Source of the DNA: JAUXFK01 sp034189035
GTDB lineage: Bacteria; Desulfobacterota; UBA8473
NCBI GenBank assembly: GCA_034189035.1
Contig: JAXHVA010000026.1
Coordinates: forward strand, 1-48,222
Direction: 5' to 3'
DNA length: 48,222 bases
This document shows positions 25,333 to 34,492 of the stretch, piece after piece (within the stretch, counting starts at the first letter, position 1; every line of letters begins with the position of its first letter). Under the pieces are notes generated by a model that worked only from the letters and a program-made list of their open reading frames with translations, did not search any database and was not told the origin of the DNA. The position numbers and the translations under genes were made by a program.

Positions 25333-26105
25333 AAGGCCACGATCGAAAAAGACGCTTGTCTTCCTTTACTCTCAAAAAATAATAAAAACGTAATTATACC
25401 AGAAAACTATATTAATAAGTTGTTGACGCTACGCGGAGCGCTAATGCGCAATATCTAAAAGTTAGTTGTTCACAGACTAACTGTTGGGCGCAAAAAAAAG
25501 GAAGTAGTATTAATAATGAAAGTTAGCTAAAATATTTGACGAAACCGTTGAAGGGTTGAGTACCAATGTACAAACCTTTATGCTAAATGCCCTTATTAAC
25601 TTTCGTGGGTGTGATGAAATTAATACCTTAATAAAGAATGGACATCCGGCATCTCCATGGTGAATAAAGAGATAAGCAAATAGTACTATTGCAATCAATC
25701 TCCCATCGACAATATAATCCCCATAGGATGAGGCGCTGACCCTACACAGACTAAAACATATCAACTCAGCAACATTTTATCAATTATCCCGCTGAGATAT
25801 TAAATATCTTACCCTGGCCATAGCGAAAAGGGATGTGATATTGATAATTAAATCAAATCTTCTCACAGAAAGGGTACAAGTTAAAATGTTTCTGCCTATT
25901 CAACTATACTTTTAATATCTATCTTGATAAAAACTTCAACCTGCTTGTATTCTGGATAATTGAAGATGTATCCATCGTAGAGGATAATGGTGTTCTAAAA
26001 AGTTGTAAATGCAAAAAGCCCAATAATGTGAATAGCGGTTCAAATAAAAAACTTATATTGACAGGCATCGTATATCTGTTTATTAAGCCGTTCCGCAAAA
26101 TAACC
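25333..26105. other. Decayed intergenic region, no intact gene
   Basis: The region holds small hairpins (AGACAAG/CTTGTCT at 25329-25361; AGTTAGT/ACTAACT near 25455-25477, followed by GTTGGGC, itself a GTTRRRY match). A plus-strand open frame around 25525-25663 has protein-like composition (KIFDETVEGLSTNVQTFM) but no start codon. It looks like a degraded cassette. No family was recognised. Confidence 0.4.
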
Positions 26106-26122
26106 TTGACATTTAATGTCAA
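26106..26122. promoter_or_regulatory. Operator-like perfect palindrome upstream of the brnT remnant
   Basis: TTGACATTTAATGTCAA is a 17-base perfect inverted repeat about 30 bases before the brnT-like frame. A TATAAT follows at 26140. BrnTA modules are known to be autoregulated through BrnA binding at their promoter, so this fits a relic BrnA operator. The TATAAT lies too close to the frame to be certain of its role. Confidence 0.4.
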
Positions 26123-26149
26123 TGTAATTATATTTGCGCTATAATTTCA

Positions 26150-26338
26150 ATAGCATTTATTTGGAATGAAAAGAAGGTAAAGGAAAATCTCGAAAAGCAT
26201 AAAATATATTTTTTAAGAGAATCAAACCGTTTTTTCTGATCAAAATGCAAGGATGATTTTTGACATGGGTATTCAAGTGATGAGGAGTGATTGATACTCC
26301 TTGGAATAATCTCTGGACTAAGACTCCTAGTAGTTTGA
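26150..26338 (+). pseudogene. brnT: BrnT toxin, N-terminal remnant
   Basis: The frame reads FIWNEKKVKENLEKHKIYF, the typical BrnT start (FxWDExKxxxNxxKHGIxF). After a frame change it continues FSDQNARMIFD, then YSSDEE, a stop, and LILLGIISGLRLLVV. There are at least two frameshifts and two stops, and no start codon. BrnT is a RelE-fold ribonuclease toxin. The product is certainly non-functional. Confidence 0.6.
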
Positions 26339-26344
26339 TTTCAA

Positions 26345-27100
26345 TATTTCCTTGTTTCTTTGGAGATATGAGCAGAGTGATTATCCAGTATAATTCTGAT
26401 CATTATATTTTCAGGGTAGTTTTCATCCAACATTTTTAATGTATTGCACGAATTATCGGCTTCGATGTCAATCTGCCACCATTCCATGGACTTGACCATT
26501 TAAAAGGTCAATTCCAGATAACAGTTCCATGGCGCTTATATATCATAATCCCTTGCAACACATGAATATTTGCCTGGAACCGGAGGAAGGTCGGAAACTT
26601 TTTTGAGACAGCTTGAATGCCAGGTTTTTCATCATAAGAAAGAACCGTCACTGGCGGAGCATCTTTACCCATTTGTCTTATCAGCTCTACCTCTTTGTAT
26701 ACGTGCAGAACCTGGGTCATTTTTCGATCAAAGTCAGGATCACGTCGTTCCATGTAATAGCTAATTATATGTCTTTTGGCTTTTGACAAGCAAGGTTTAC
26801 GAGTCAAGTTTTCGCCTCAGGGGTTATTGCCCGGGTGGGTGGTTACCTGACCTGGGAAGATCATCAAGGACAGCTAACGCACCAGTTGCAATGCTTTATC
26901 AATGCAACGTTCTATCTTTGGCCGATTTGTTAAAAGCTTCTGGGCAATAAAAGAAATAGTATGACCATTAGAGTATTCGAAAATCTTCTTGCCCGTTCAA
27001 TACGAATAGCGCTTTCAGTTCGAGATTTACTGATCTGTTTAAGTTTGGCTTGATCATCCTGAGTAATTATTCATTCAGGCCGTCTTCGTTTAAATAGCAT
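26345..27100 (-). pseudogene. Decayed IS630-family transposase
   Basis: On the minus strand the frame starts MLFKRRRPE (ATG 27100, with GGAGGAG upstream). It then reads, after an immediate stop, ITQDDQAKLKQISKSRTESA and IRIERARRF (N-terminal helix-turn-helix). Further along are SYYMERRDPDFDRKMTQVLH, VLSYDEKPGIQAV (first catalytic Asp region) and ILDNHSAHISKETRKY (second catalytic Asp, with a His-Ser-Ala-His context). These are ordered IS630 signatures. Frameshifts and stops make it inactive. It separates two BrnT fragments. Confidence 0.8.
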
Positions 27101-27165
27101 CTTTTCTCCTCCTATCTTTTGGGTTGGAAAAAAGATAACTCGAAATAAACCACATTGTTAAATAA

Positions 27166-27267
27166 TATTTTGGAACCAAACTACTATTTGTTGTATGCCA
27201 TTGTTATCGAGAAGATGACATGCTGGTTAGAATCATTTCTGCTCGGAAGGCAACTAAAAAGGGGTAG
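27166..27267 (+). pseudogene. brnT: BrnT toxin, C-terminal remnant
   Basis: The frame from 27166 reads FGTKLLFVVCHCYREDD then MLVRIISARKATKKG before a stop at 27267. This is the C-terminal signature of BrnT toxins (RIISARKATKxE). It begins right after a stop and lacks a start. Its first residues overlap in family position with the end of the fragment at 26150-26338 but differ in sequence, so it probably comes from a second, diverged brnT copy. It is followed by a brnA-like gene in the usual toxin-antitoxin order. Confidence 0.65.
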
Positions 27268-27289
27268 TAACAATACTGGATTTTTTATT

Positions 27290-27503
27290 ATGAAAGAAGA
27301 ATACGATTTTTCAAAATCAGTGAAAAATCCCTATGCGAAACATCTGAAAAAGCAAGTCACACTTCGGCTTGGGATTGATTTTGTCGAATATTTTAAGAAG
27401 CTTTCTGACGAAACTGGAGTTCCCTGCCAGAATCTTATAAAAATTTATATCTATAAGATTGTGCTCATTCTCAAAAAAAATGAAATTAAAGTGGGTATCT
27501 TGA
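27290..27503 (+). pseudogene. brnA: BrnA antitoxin, frameshifted
   Basis: The ATG at 27290 starts MKEEYDFSKSVKNPYAKHLK, then KQVTLRLGIDFVEYFKKLSD, a typical BrnA/CopG-like ribbon-helix-helix antitoxin. Near 27445 the frame departs from the family. The expected C-terminal sequence is found in another frame (DCAHSQKK, then after a one-base loss KLKWVS and a stop at 27503). If read straight through, the original frame would continue to 27547 with an unrelated tail. I take it as a decayed antitoxin gene. Confidence 0.6.
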
Positions 27504-27718
27504 TAAACCAGATGCAGAACCAGTCACTTAACAGGACAAGCTATTAGCCGAATCATTTTCCTGAGTTCTATAGCGTTTTATCTTACAAAAACTTCATGGC
27601 TGATGCACACCCTACCTGTTAGTTCAGCACTATGTTGAAGGGAATGGCGTTTTTTAATGCCAAGCTCCCTGACAACTGCTTTCATTGTTTTACTGAATCA
27701 TTTTTTCGGAGTCTTGTC

Positions 27719-29596
27719 TTGTCAATCTATCCGAAGGAATACGATGTTATTGTGGTCGGTAGTGGGCATGCCGGTTGTGAGGCTGCTTTGGCTGCCTCCC
27801 GGATGGAATGTAAAACCCTGCTTTTGACCATAAACCTCGATACTATTGGAGCGATGTCATGCAATCCAGCGATTGGAGGGTTGGCGAAAGGTCAACTCGT
27901 TAAGGAGATAGATGCCCTCGGTGGAGAGATGGCAAAAAATATAGACGAAACAGGCATACAATTCAGGATACTCAATACAAATAAAGGGCCTGCTGTCAGA
28001 TCATCGAGAGCACAAGCCGACAGGCATGCGTATCATCTGCGCATGAAACGGATTTTAGAGAGTCAGAAAGGTCTCGACATAAAACAGATCTTTGTAGATA
28101 GTATTCTGCTCAAAAAAAATGCAGTCAGCGGTGTTAAAACCAGTATTGGCGAATCTTTTCTTTCAAAGACAGTTATTATTACTACGGGTACTTTCCTCAA
28201 TGGGGTAATACATATAGGTCTTGAACACTTCCCATCAGGGAGGATGGGTGATCCTCCTTCTGCAAGACTTTGCGAAAATCTGTTGGATTTAGGGTTTCAA
28301 TTGGGGAGACTCAAGACCGGAACGACCCCTCGAATCGATGGAAAGACAGTCGACTTCCAAAAGCTTGAACCACAGTATGGGGATAATCCACCAGTCCCCT
28401 TTTCTTTTTCAACAGAGAGTATAGAGCGGCCGCAGGTTCCATGTTATATTACATACACAAACCAAGAGACCCATGAGATAATAAGAAGCGGTTTAGATCG
28501 TTCCCCATTGTATATGGGGTTTATAAAGGGAATCGGGGTAAGATACTGTCCTTCAATTGAAGATAAGGTGATGCGTTTTCCAGAAAAACTACGGCATCAG
28601 ATATTCTTAGAACCAGAAGGAGTAAATACAGTTGAGGTCTATCCAAACGGTCTATCCACCAGTCTTCCATTAGATATACAGTTGAAAATGCTACGGAGTA
28701 TAAGTGGATTGGAGTATTCAGAGATAATGAGACCAGGATATGGTATTGAGTATGACTATATTGACCCTACCCAATTGAAGTTGACTCTAGAGACCAAGCG
28801 GGTTGATAACCTTTTTTGTGCCGGCCAAATCAATGGAACCACCGGCTATGAAGAGGCTGCAGCTCAAGGCATTATGGCAGGGATCAATGCGGCCCAAAAA
28901 ATACATAAAAGAAGACCTTTTATTCTTGACAGGTCTGAGGCATATATAGGGGTTTTGATAGACGATCTGGTTACTAAAGGGACAGATGAACCCTATCGGA
29001 TGTTTACTTCAAGGGCGGAGTATCGATTGTTATTGAGAGAAGACAACGCGGATTTGAGGTTAAAAGAGAAAGGTTACCAGCTCGGATTGGTAAGTGAGGA
29101 AGACTACCTTTGCTTCCAGTCAAAGGTAAAGGCGATTAAAGAAGAGACAGAAAGACTGAGAGCAAAAAAGATAAGTCCAACTAAAAAAAATAACGATAGA
29201 CTGACCAAGATAGGAAGTAGCCCTATAAACACTGCAGCCAGTTTAGAGGAGATTTTAAGGCGGCCGGAGATATCATATGAGAATCTGAAATTAATCGATG
29301 ATTCATCTACAGTAAAGCTATCAAAGGATGAAGTCGTACAGGTTGAAGTTCAAGTCAAATACAAGGGCTATATTGATCGGCAAAGAGAAGAAATAGGGAA
29401 GTTCAAAAAGATGGAGAAGCTAAAAATACCAGGAGATATTGACTTTAAAAATATTCCCGGATTATCAAATGAAGTGAGAGAAAAAATGGTAAGAATCAGA
29501 CCCGTTACTTTAGGACAGGCATCACGTATCTCTGGAGTTACTCCTGCTGCAATTTCTATTCTTATGGTATATATGAAAAAGTTAAGGTACATATAA
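27719..29596 (+). CDS. mnmG: tRNA uridine-5-carboxymethylaminomethyl modification enzyme MnmG
   Basis: The 625-residue flavoprotein shows the FAD-binding VIVVGSGHAGCEAALA near its start, MSCNPAIGGLAKGQLVKEIDALGGEM, GTFLNG and PSGRMGD, and the C-terminal helical region with GQASRISGVTPAAI. With MnmE (not in this window) it installs the carboxymethylaminomethyl group on wobble uridine. TTG 27719 is preferred: it gives the family's normal N-terminus and length and has GGAG upstream. An ATG at 27632 would add 29 residues that do not look like the family. Confidence 0.92.
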   Translation: MSIYPKEYDVIVVGSGHAGCEAALAASRMECKTLLLTINLDTIGAMSCNPAIGGLAKGQLVKEIDALGGEMAKNIDETGIQFRILNTNKGPAVRSSRAQADRHAYHLRMKRILESQKGLDIKQIFVDSILLKKNAVSGVKTSIGESFLSKTVIITTGTFLNGVIHIGLEHFPSGRMGDPPSARLCENLLDLGFQLGRLKTGTTPRIDGKTVDFQKLEPQYGDNPPVPFSFSTESIERPQVPCYITYTNQETHEIIRSGLDRSPLYMGFIKGIGVRYCPSIEDKVMRFPEKLRHQIFLEPEGVNTVEVYPNGLSTSLPLDIQLKMLRSISGLEYSEIMRPGYGIEYDYIDPTQLKLTLETKRVDNLFCAGQINGTTGYEEAAAQGIMAGINAAQKIHKRRPFILDRSEAYIGVLIDDLVTKGTDEPYRMFTSRAEYRLLLREDNADLRLKEKGYQLGLVSEEDYLCFQSKVKAIKEETERLRAKKISPTKKNNDRLTKIGSSPINTAASLEEILRRPEISYENLKLIDDSSTVKLSKDEVVQVEVQVKYKGYIDRQREEIGKFKKMEKLKIPGDIDFKNIPGLSNEVREKMVRIRPVTLGQASRISGVTPAAISILMVYMKKLRYI

Positions 29597-29877
29597 TTTC
29601 TTTAAATCTATTGCAATTAATAGGGGTGTTAGTTTATAATCTAATATGAATAATTAAAGTGACAAATGTGAATATTGCTGTTGAGAGTCTCTTTGAAAGT
29701 CCCCCCTTTTTTTCATAAGGGATTGAACTGTTTCCTTTAATTAAACAGTATCTTTTAAGTAGGCTTGTGAAGACTGTTACGGAAGTATTAATAGGGGGAA
29801 ACAACTTATGTATTTTTTATTTGGGTTGTACTCTAAATAATGTTTTTCCTGAGTTTATATAAAGGAGAGATGAGAAA

Positions 29878-30321
29878 ATGGATTACGATAATTTATTTGA
29901 TCATATTAGAAATATCAATCTGGAGATGGAACGCCATTTTTACCGTTTATTCAGTCCGAAACATCCCCTTCAATCTTTGCCTGAAGAAAAATGGCAGCCT
30001 TATACAGATGTATACGAGTCAGAGGATACTTTTGTGATAAAGCTGGAGCTGGCAGGGGTGAAAAAGGAAGACCTCTCTGTGAATCTTTGGCAGAATCGTC
30101 TTACGATTCGAGGGGTAAGAAGAGACTCGCCCCGCAATGAAAAGAGGATATATCACCAAGTTGAGATCAATTATAGTGAGTTTGAGAGGACAATAATCCT
30201 TCCTGAAACGATGAAGGAGGATGCTATAACGGCCCAATTCAATGACGGTTTTTTGGTAATAACAATATCTAAAGAGCAGACCCAAATAGAAGAAAAGGCC
30301 CTCGAAATAGAAGTCAAATAG
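29878..30321 (+). CDS. Small heat-shock protein (Hsp20/alpha-crystallin family)
   Basis: The 147-residue protein has the alpha-crystallin domain from about residue 40: WQPYTDVYESEDTFVIKLEL, AGVKKEDLSVNLWQNRLTIRG, the FERTIILPE loop and FNDGFLVITI near the end. It is an ATP-independent chaperone that binds unfolding proteins. It is followed after 10 bases by lon, so the chaperone and the protease form a stress operon. The 281 bases upstream hold no gene; I saw no CIRCE element or clear heat-shock promoter there. Confidence 0.9.
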   Translation: MDYDNLFDHIRNINLEMERHFYRLFSPKHPLQSLPEEKWQPYTDVYESEDTFVIKLELAGVKKEDLSVNLWQNRLTIRGVRRDSPRNEKRIYHQVEINYSEFERTIILPETMKEDAITAQFNDGFLVITISKEQTQIEEKALEIEVK

Positions 30322-30331
30322 GAGAGATTAT

Positions 30332-32737
30332 ATGGATATTTTAGATTCAAAAGATCTAGTCGAAGGAGATCCAATTAGAGACAGTATAGATGAACATAAT
30401 ATACCAGAGGAAGTACCTGTTATTCCAATCAGTGATATGGTTATTTATCCTCATACAATTGTTCCCCTTGCTACATCTGATAAAAGGGGAACTGACGCGG
30501 TTGATTATGCAATGTCCCAGAACAGAATGATAGGCGCTGTCGCTATGAAATCGAAAAAAAATGACGAGATATCCAGAGATGACCTCTATGAGGTTGGTTC
30601 AGTAATGGTTGTGCATAAGATGTTGAAGATGCCAGATGGAAGCATGAGGCTCATCATACAAGGGATTGCAAAGATGAGAGTCATTGAATACATAACAGAT
30701 AAACCTTTTTTTAAGGCAAAAATAGAGGTGATTGAAGAAAAGGAAGAATTCAATCAGAGGATAGAGGCACTGATGAGGACAGTCTCTAACCAATACCAGA
30801 AGATGGTAAACTTGCTTCCTTATATCCCAGAAGAGTTACAGGCGGCTGTTTTGAATATTGATAAGCCGATTAAGCTTGTCTATTTTGTAGCAACTATGGT
30901 TAAGATGCAACTGGAAGAGAGACAGTGGATATTAGAGACGGATAATGTTGAAGAGAAGCTCTCTAAGGTTTCATCGATAATACACCGAGAGATGGAACTC
31001 CTAGAACTCGGCGGGAAGATTCAATCTCAAGTGCAAAGCGAGATGAGCAAGTCCCAAAGAGAGTACTATCTCAGAGAACAGATGAAGGCAATCAGACAAG
31101 AACTCGGTGAGGAGGATGAAAGGCAGGCAGAGGCAAACGAGATTCGAGCCAAAATAGATGCAGCGGACTTACCAGATTATGTATTAAAGGAGGTAGAGAA
31201 AGAGTTGTCTCGATTCGAAAGGTTACCTCCAGCATCGGCAGAGTATACCGTTATAAGGACCTATCTTGACTGGCTTATAGAGCTTCCCTGGAATAAAGGA
31301 ACAGAAGATAACCTTGATCTTAAAAGAGCAAAAAAGATATTAGAGGAAGACCACTACAATTTGAAGGAAGTCAAAGAGAGGATCGTAGAATATCTGGCTG
31401 TAAGGAAATTGAAGGAAGAGATGAGAGGTCCGATTCTCTGCTTTGTGGGCCCTCCGGGTGTAGGTAAGACTTCCATGGGGCAGTCTATTGCCAGGGCATT
31501 GGGAAGAAAGTTCTTCAGAATGTCATTGGGGGGGATACGAGATGAGGCCGAGATGCGCGGTCATCGACGTACGTATATTGGTGCCATGCCCGGCCGTATC
31601 ATCCAGGGGATCAAACGGGTTGAATCGAACAATCCTGTTTTCATGCTGGACGAGATAGACAAGGTTGGTGCTGATTTCCGCGGAGACCCATCTTCTGCAC
31701 TTCTCGAGATCTTAGACCCTGAGCAAAACAGCACCTTTAGTGATCATTATGTGGATATCCCATTCGATTTGTCGAAAGTTATGTTTATTACTACAGCAAA
31801 TGTTATGGAGACGATTCAGCCGGCCCTTCGGGACCGGATGGAGGTTCTTCGGTTATCCGGATATACTGATGAAGAAAAGGTCGGTATTGCTGAAAAGTAC
31901 CTGATACCCAAACAACTAAAGGAACATGGTTTAAAGACGGAAAACATCTCTTTTAGCAAGAAGGGGATAAGAAAGATCATTACGAGTTATACCAGAGAAG
32001 CCGGAGTAAGAAACCTTGAGAGGCAGATTGCAAGGGCGTGTAGAAAAGTGGCCCACAAAGTCGCTGATGGAAAGAAAGAGAAGACCGTTGTAGCACCGAG
32101 TAATCTCTATGATCTTTTGGGACCTGAACTGGTTTTCCCAGAGGTAGCGAAGAGAACTTCAACTCCTGGAGTGTCAACTGGGCTAGCGTGGACAGAGGCA
32201 GGAGGAGATGTGCTCTTTATTGAGGCGATAAAGATGCAGGGGAAAAAGGGGTTTTCTCTCACCGGTAACATGGGAGAAGTTATGCAGGAATCGGCAAAGG
32301 CTGCCTTGAGTTATATCCGTTCTAAGACAAAAGAACTCAGTATTGATCCTGAATTCTTTGAAAGTTATGACCTTCACCTCCATGTTCCGGCTGGTGCAAT
32401 ACCTAAGGACGGTCCTTCTGCTGGGATAACAATGGCCACGGCACTCACTTCAATCCTTACTGAAAAGCCTGTAAGAAGTGATATTGCAATGACAGGAGAG
32501 GTAACCCTGAGCGGTAATGTCCTTCCAATAGGGGGAGTCAAAGAGAAAGTACTGGCTGCCAAGAGAGCTGGGCTGAAGATAGTAATTTTACCCCAAAGAA
32601 ATAAGAACGATGTTGAAGAGGTTGATAAGGAATTAAAAAAAGGCATGGAATTTATCTTTGTTGAGAAGGTTGATGAGGTATTAAAGATAGCCTTTTCAGA
32701 AAAGCCTAAGAGACAAACGAAAAGCCTCTCCGTTTGA
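30332..32737 (+). CDS. lon: ATP-dependent protease Lon (LonA)
   Basis: The 801-residue protein has the N-terminal substrate-binding domain (PVIPISDMVIYPHTIVPL), the AAA+ module with Walker A GPPGVGKTS and Walker B FMLDEIDK, and the C-terminal protease domain with the catalytic Ser696 in KDGPSAG and Lys739 in GGVKEKVLAAKR. It degrades misfolded and regulatory proteins. AGGAGA precedes the ATG. Length and motifs are normal for LonA. Confidence 0.95.
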   Translation: MDILDSKDLVEGDPIRDSIDEHNIPEEVPVIPISDMVIYPHTIVPLATSDKRGTDAVDYAMSQNRMIGAVAMKSKKNDEISRDDLYEVGSVMVVHKMLKMPDGSMRLIIQGIAKMRVIEYITDKPFFKAKIEVIEEKEEFNQRIEALMRTVSNQYQKMVNLLPYIPEELQAAVLNIDKPIKLVYFVATMVKMQLEERQWILETDNVEEKLSKVSSIIHREMELLELGGKIQSQVQSEMSKSQREYYLREQMKAIRQELGEEDERQAEANEIRAKIDAADLPDYVLKEVEKELSRFERLPPASAEYTVIRTYLDWLIELPWNKGTEDNLDLKRAKKILEEDHYNLKEVKERIVEYLAVRKLKEEMRGPILCFVGPPGVGKTSMGQSIARALGRKFFRMSLGGIRDEAEMRGHRRTYIGAMPGRIIQGIKRVESNNPVFMLDEIDKVGADFRGDPSSALLEILDPEQNSTFSDHYVDIPFDLSKVMFITTANVMETIQPALRDRMEVLRLSGYTDEEKVGIAEKYLIPKQLKEHGLKTENISFSKKGIRKIITSYTREAGVRNLERQIARACRKVAHKVADGKKEKTVVAPSNLYDLLGPELVFPEVAKRTSTPGVSTGLAWTEAGGDVLFIEAIKMQGKKGFSLTGNMGEVMQESAKAALSYIRSKTKELSIDPEFFESYDLHLHVPAGAIPKDGPSAGITMATALTSILTEKPVRSDIAMTGEVTLSGNVLPIGGVKEKVLAAKRAGLKIVILPQRNKNDVEEVDKELKKGMEFIFVEKVDEVLKIAFSEKPKRQTKSLSV

Positions 32738-32773
32738 CCAGTGTCTTTAAAAAAAATAAATACAGGCTACTCT

Positions 32774-33418
32774 ATGAACTTTGAGCGCTGCCGTCATCAG
32801 ATGGTTGATGAACAGCTTAAAAGGAGAGGAATACTCGATTATCGGCTCCTAGATGCAATGGGAAATGTCCCAAGACACAGATTCGTTCCTCCTGAGTTGG
32901 TTTATTCTGCTTACCATGATGGTCCTCTTTCCATTGGAAAAGGGCAAACCATATCGCAGCCATATATGGTAGCCTTAATGACTGAATGCTTAGAGCTAGA
33001 GGGGGAGGAAAAGGTTTTAGAGATTGGAACCGGATCAGGGTATCAGACAGCAATACTGGCAGAACTCGCTAAGGAGATATTTACAATAGAGGTTCATAGA
33101 CACCTTTCTGATAAAGCAAAGGCGCTTCTTGCGGATCTTGGTTATAAGAATATAGAGTTTAAGATCGACGATGGAAGCAAAGGCTGGGAAGAAGAGGCCC
33201 CTTTCCATGGTATTATCGTCACAGCAGGAGCACCTGAAATACCTACTTCTTTAAAGGATCAACTCATTGAGAGAGGAAGACTGGTAGTACCGATTGGGAC
33301 CAGGTCTTTTCAGACGCTTTATAAGATTACCAAGCAAGGAGATAGCTTTATTAAGAAAGCATTTACAAGCTGTATATTTGTCCCCTTGGTTGGAGAATAT
33401 GGATGGAAAGAGGATTAA
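32774..33418 (+). CDS. pcm: Protein-L-isoaspartate O-methyltransferase
   Basis: The 214-residue SAM-dependent methyltransferase has the PIMT pattern VPRHRFVPPEL, GQTISQPYMVALMTE, the SAM-binding VLEIGTGSGYQTAILAEL and the late VPLVGEYGW. It repairs isoaspartyl residues in aged proteins. ATG 32774 gives the usual N-terminus; a GTG at 32741, three bases after the lon stop, is an alternative (225 residues). Neither start has a clear Shine-Dalgarno. Its location behind hsp20-lon fits a protein quality-control operon. Confidence 0.9.
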   Translation: MNFERCRHQMVDEQLKRRGILDYRLLDAMGNVPRHRFVPPELVYSAYHDGPLSIGKGQTISQPYMVALMTECLELEGEEKVLEIGTGSGYQTAILAELAKEIFTIEVHRHLSDKAKALLADLGYKNIEFKIDDGSKGWEEEAPFHGIIVTAGAPEIPTSLKDQLIERGRLVVPIGTRSFQTLYKITKQGDSFIKKAFTSCIFVPLVGEYGWKED

Positions 33419-33424
33419 TTAATA

Positions 33425-34492
33425 ATGAAATTTTCAGGGAACTGTTTGCCGACAACAATCGGGAGTCTCCCCCATTTGGATGCCAGAGAATCCACACAAT
33501 TGATGCTTAGATACACACCTGAAATCCCTGCATGGGTCCAAATGCCAAATCTTCCTAGAGAGGGTATGCTTGAACAATTCAGTGAAGGCATCCCAGGGCT
33601 TGTATTTGAGGAAGGGAAACCATCCTTTCACAATGAAGGCCCAGCATTTGAAGATTCCTTACTCAAATTCTATGAGGAGTATCTCTTGGCTTTGGAGGGC
33701 ACTTCAATAGAAGATTTAAAGGAGTTTGCCATCTCTTTGGAATATGCATCCGGATTATACGCATTATTCGATCAATTGGGATCGATTCCTGCTTTAGTAG
33801 ATGCAATAAAATGTCAGATTACAGGCCCTTTTACCATGGGGACTGGTTTGATAGATAAGATGGGGCGATATGCCTATTACGATCAAACCCTTAAAGATAT
33901 AATCGTAAAAAGCTTGAGTTTGAAGGCGAAATGGCAGATAAACAAATTTAAAGCATTTGGAGTGCCTGTAATCGTCTCAATCGATGAACCCTCATTGGTA
34001 GGCTATGGTTCATCTGTCTTTATCAGTGTCACAAAAGACGACATACAAAAATCCATTGACGAGATAATCGATATTGTTCACCTTGAACAAGGCATGGCGG
34101 CAACACATTGTTGTGAGAATACAGATTGGGCATTACTCCTTGAAACAGGGATAGACATCATTAGTTTCGATGCGTATGGATTTTTCGACAATGTCATTAT
34201 ATATGAAGATGAACTGAAGAGATTTATCGAACGAGGAGGTATTATTGCCTGGGGGATTGTTCCAACTCATGATACAGACGTCCTCTCTCATGAGACGGCA
34301 GATTCTTTGATGTCAAGGTGGTCTGATCATGTCCAAAGGCTTACAGAAAAGGGGATTGACTTTAACAGGATATTAAAGCAATCATTGATTACCCCAAGTT
34401 GCGGAGCAGGATCGTTAAGCATTGAACTGTCTGAAAAGGCCCTTGCACTTACAAAAGAACTGTCTGAAAAGATAATTAGAGAGTATTTATAA
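33425..34492 (+). CDS. MetE-like cobalamin-independent methionine synthase catalytic domain protein
   Basis: The 355-residue product corresponds to the C-terminal catalytic TIM barrel of MetE, without the N-terminal half. The zinc ligands appear in MAATHCCENTDW (His, Cys) and TPSCGAGSL (Cys), and the N-terminal PTTIGSLPHLDARE resembles the family. Short MetE homologues of this kind in anaerobes are known or proposed to use a methylated corrinoid protein rather than methyl-tetrahydrofolate as donor. It may make methionine from homocysteine or act on another thiol. It directly precedes xseA without spacing. Confidence 0.72.
   Translation: MKFSGNCLPTTIGSLPHLDARESTQLMLRYTPEIPAWVQMPNLPREGMLEQFSEGIPGLVFEEGKPSFHNEGPAFEDSLLKFYEEYLLALEGTSIEDLKEFAISLEYASGLYALFDQLGSIPALVDAIKCQITGPFTMGTGLIDKMGRYAYYDQTLKDIIVKSLSLKAKWQINKFKAFGVPVIVSIDEPSLVGYGSSVFISVTKDDIQKSIDEIIDIVHLEQGMAATHCCENTDWALLLETGIDIISFDAYGFFDNVIIYEDELKRFIERGGIIAWGIVPTHDTDVLSHETADSLMSRWSDHVQRLTEKGIDFNRILKQSLITPSCGAGSLSIELSEKALALTKELSEKIIREYL

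Noticed and set aside
25510..25764. An 84-codon minus-strand frame
   Set aside because: No Shine-Dalgarno or family resemblance; the opposite strand shows the more protein-like remnant.
22900..27700. CRISPR array
   Set aside because: The repeats and hairpins here are not regularly spaced direct repeats.
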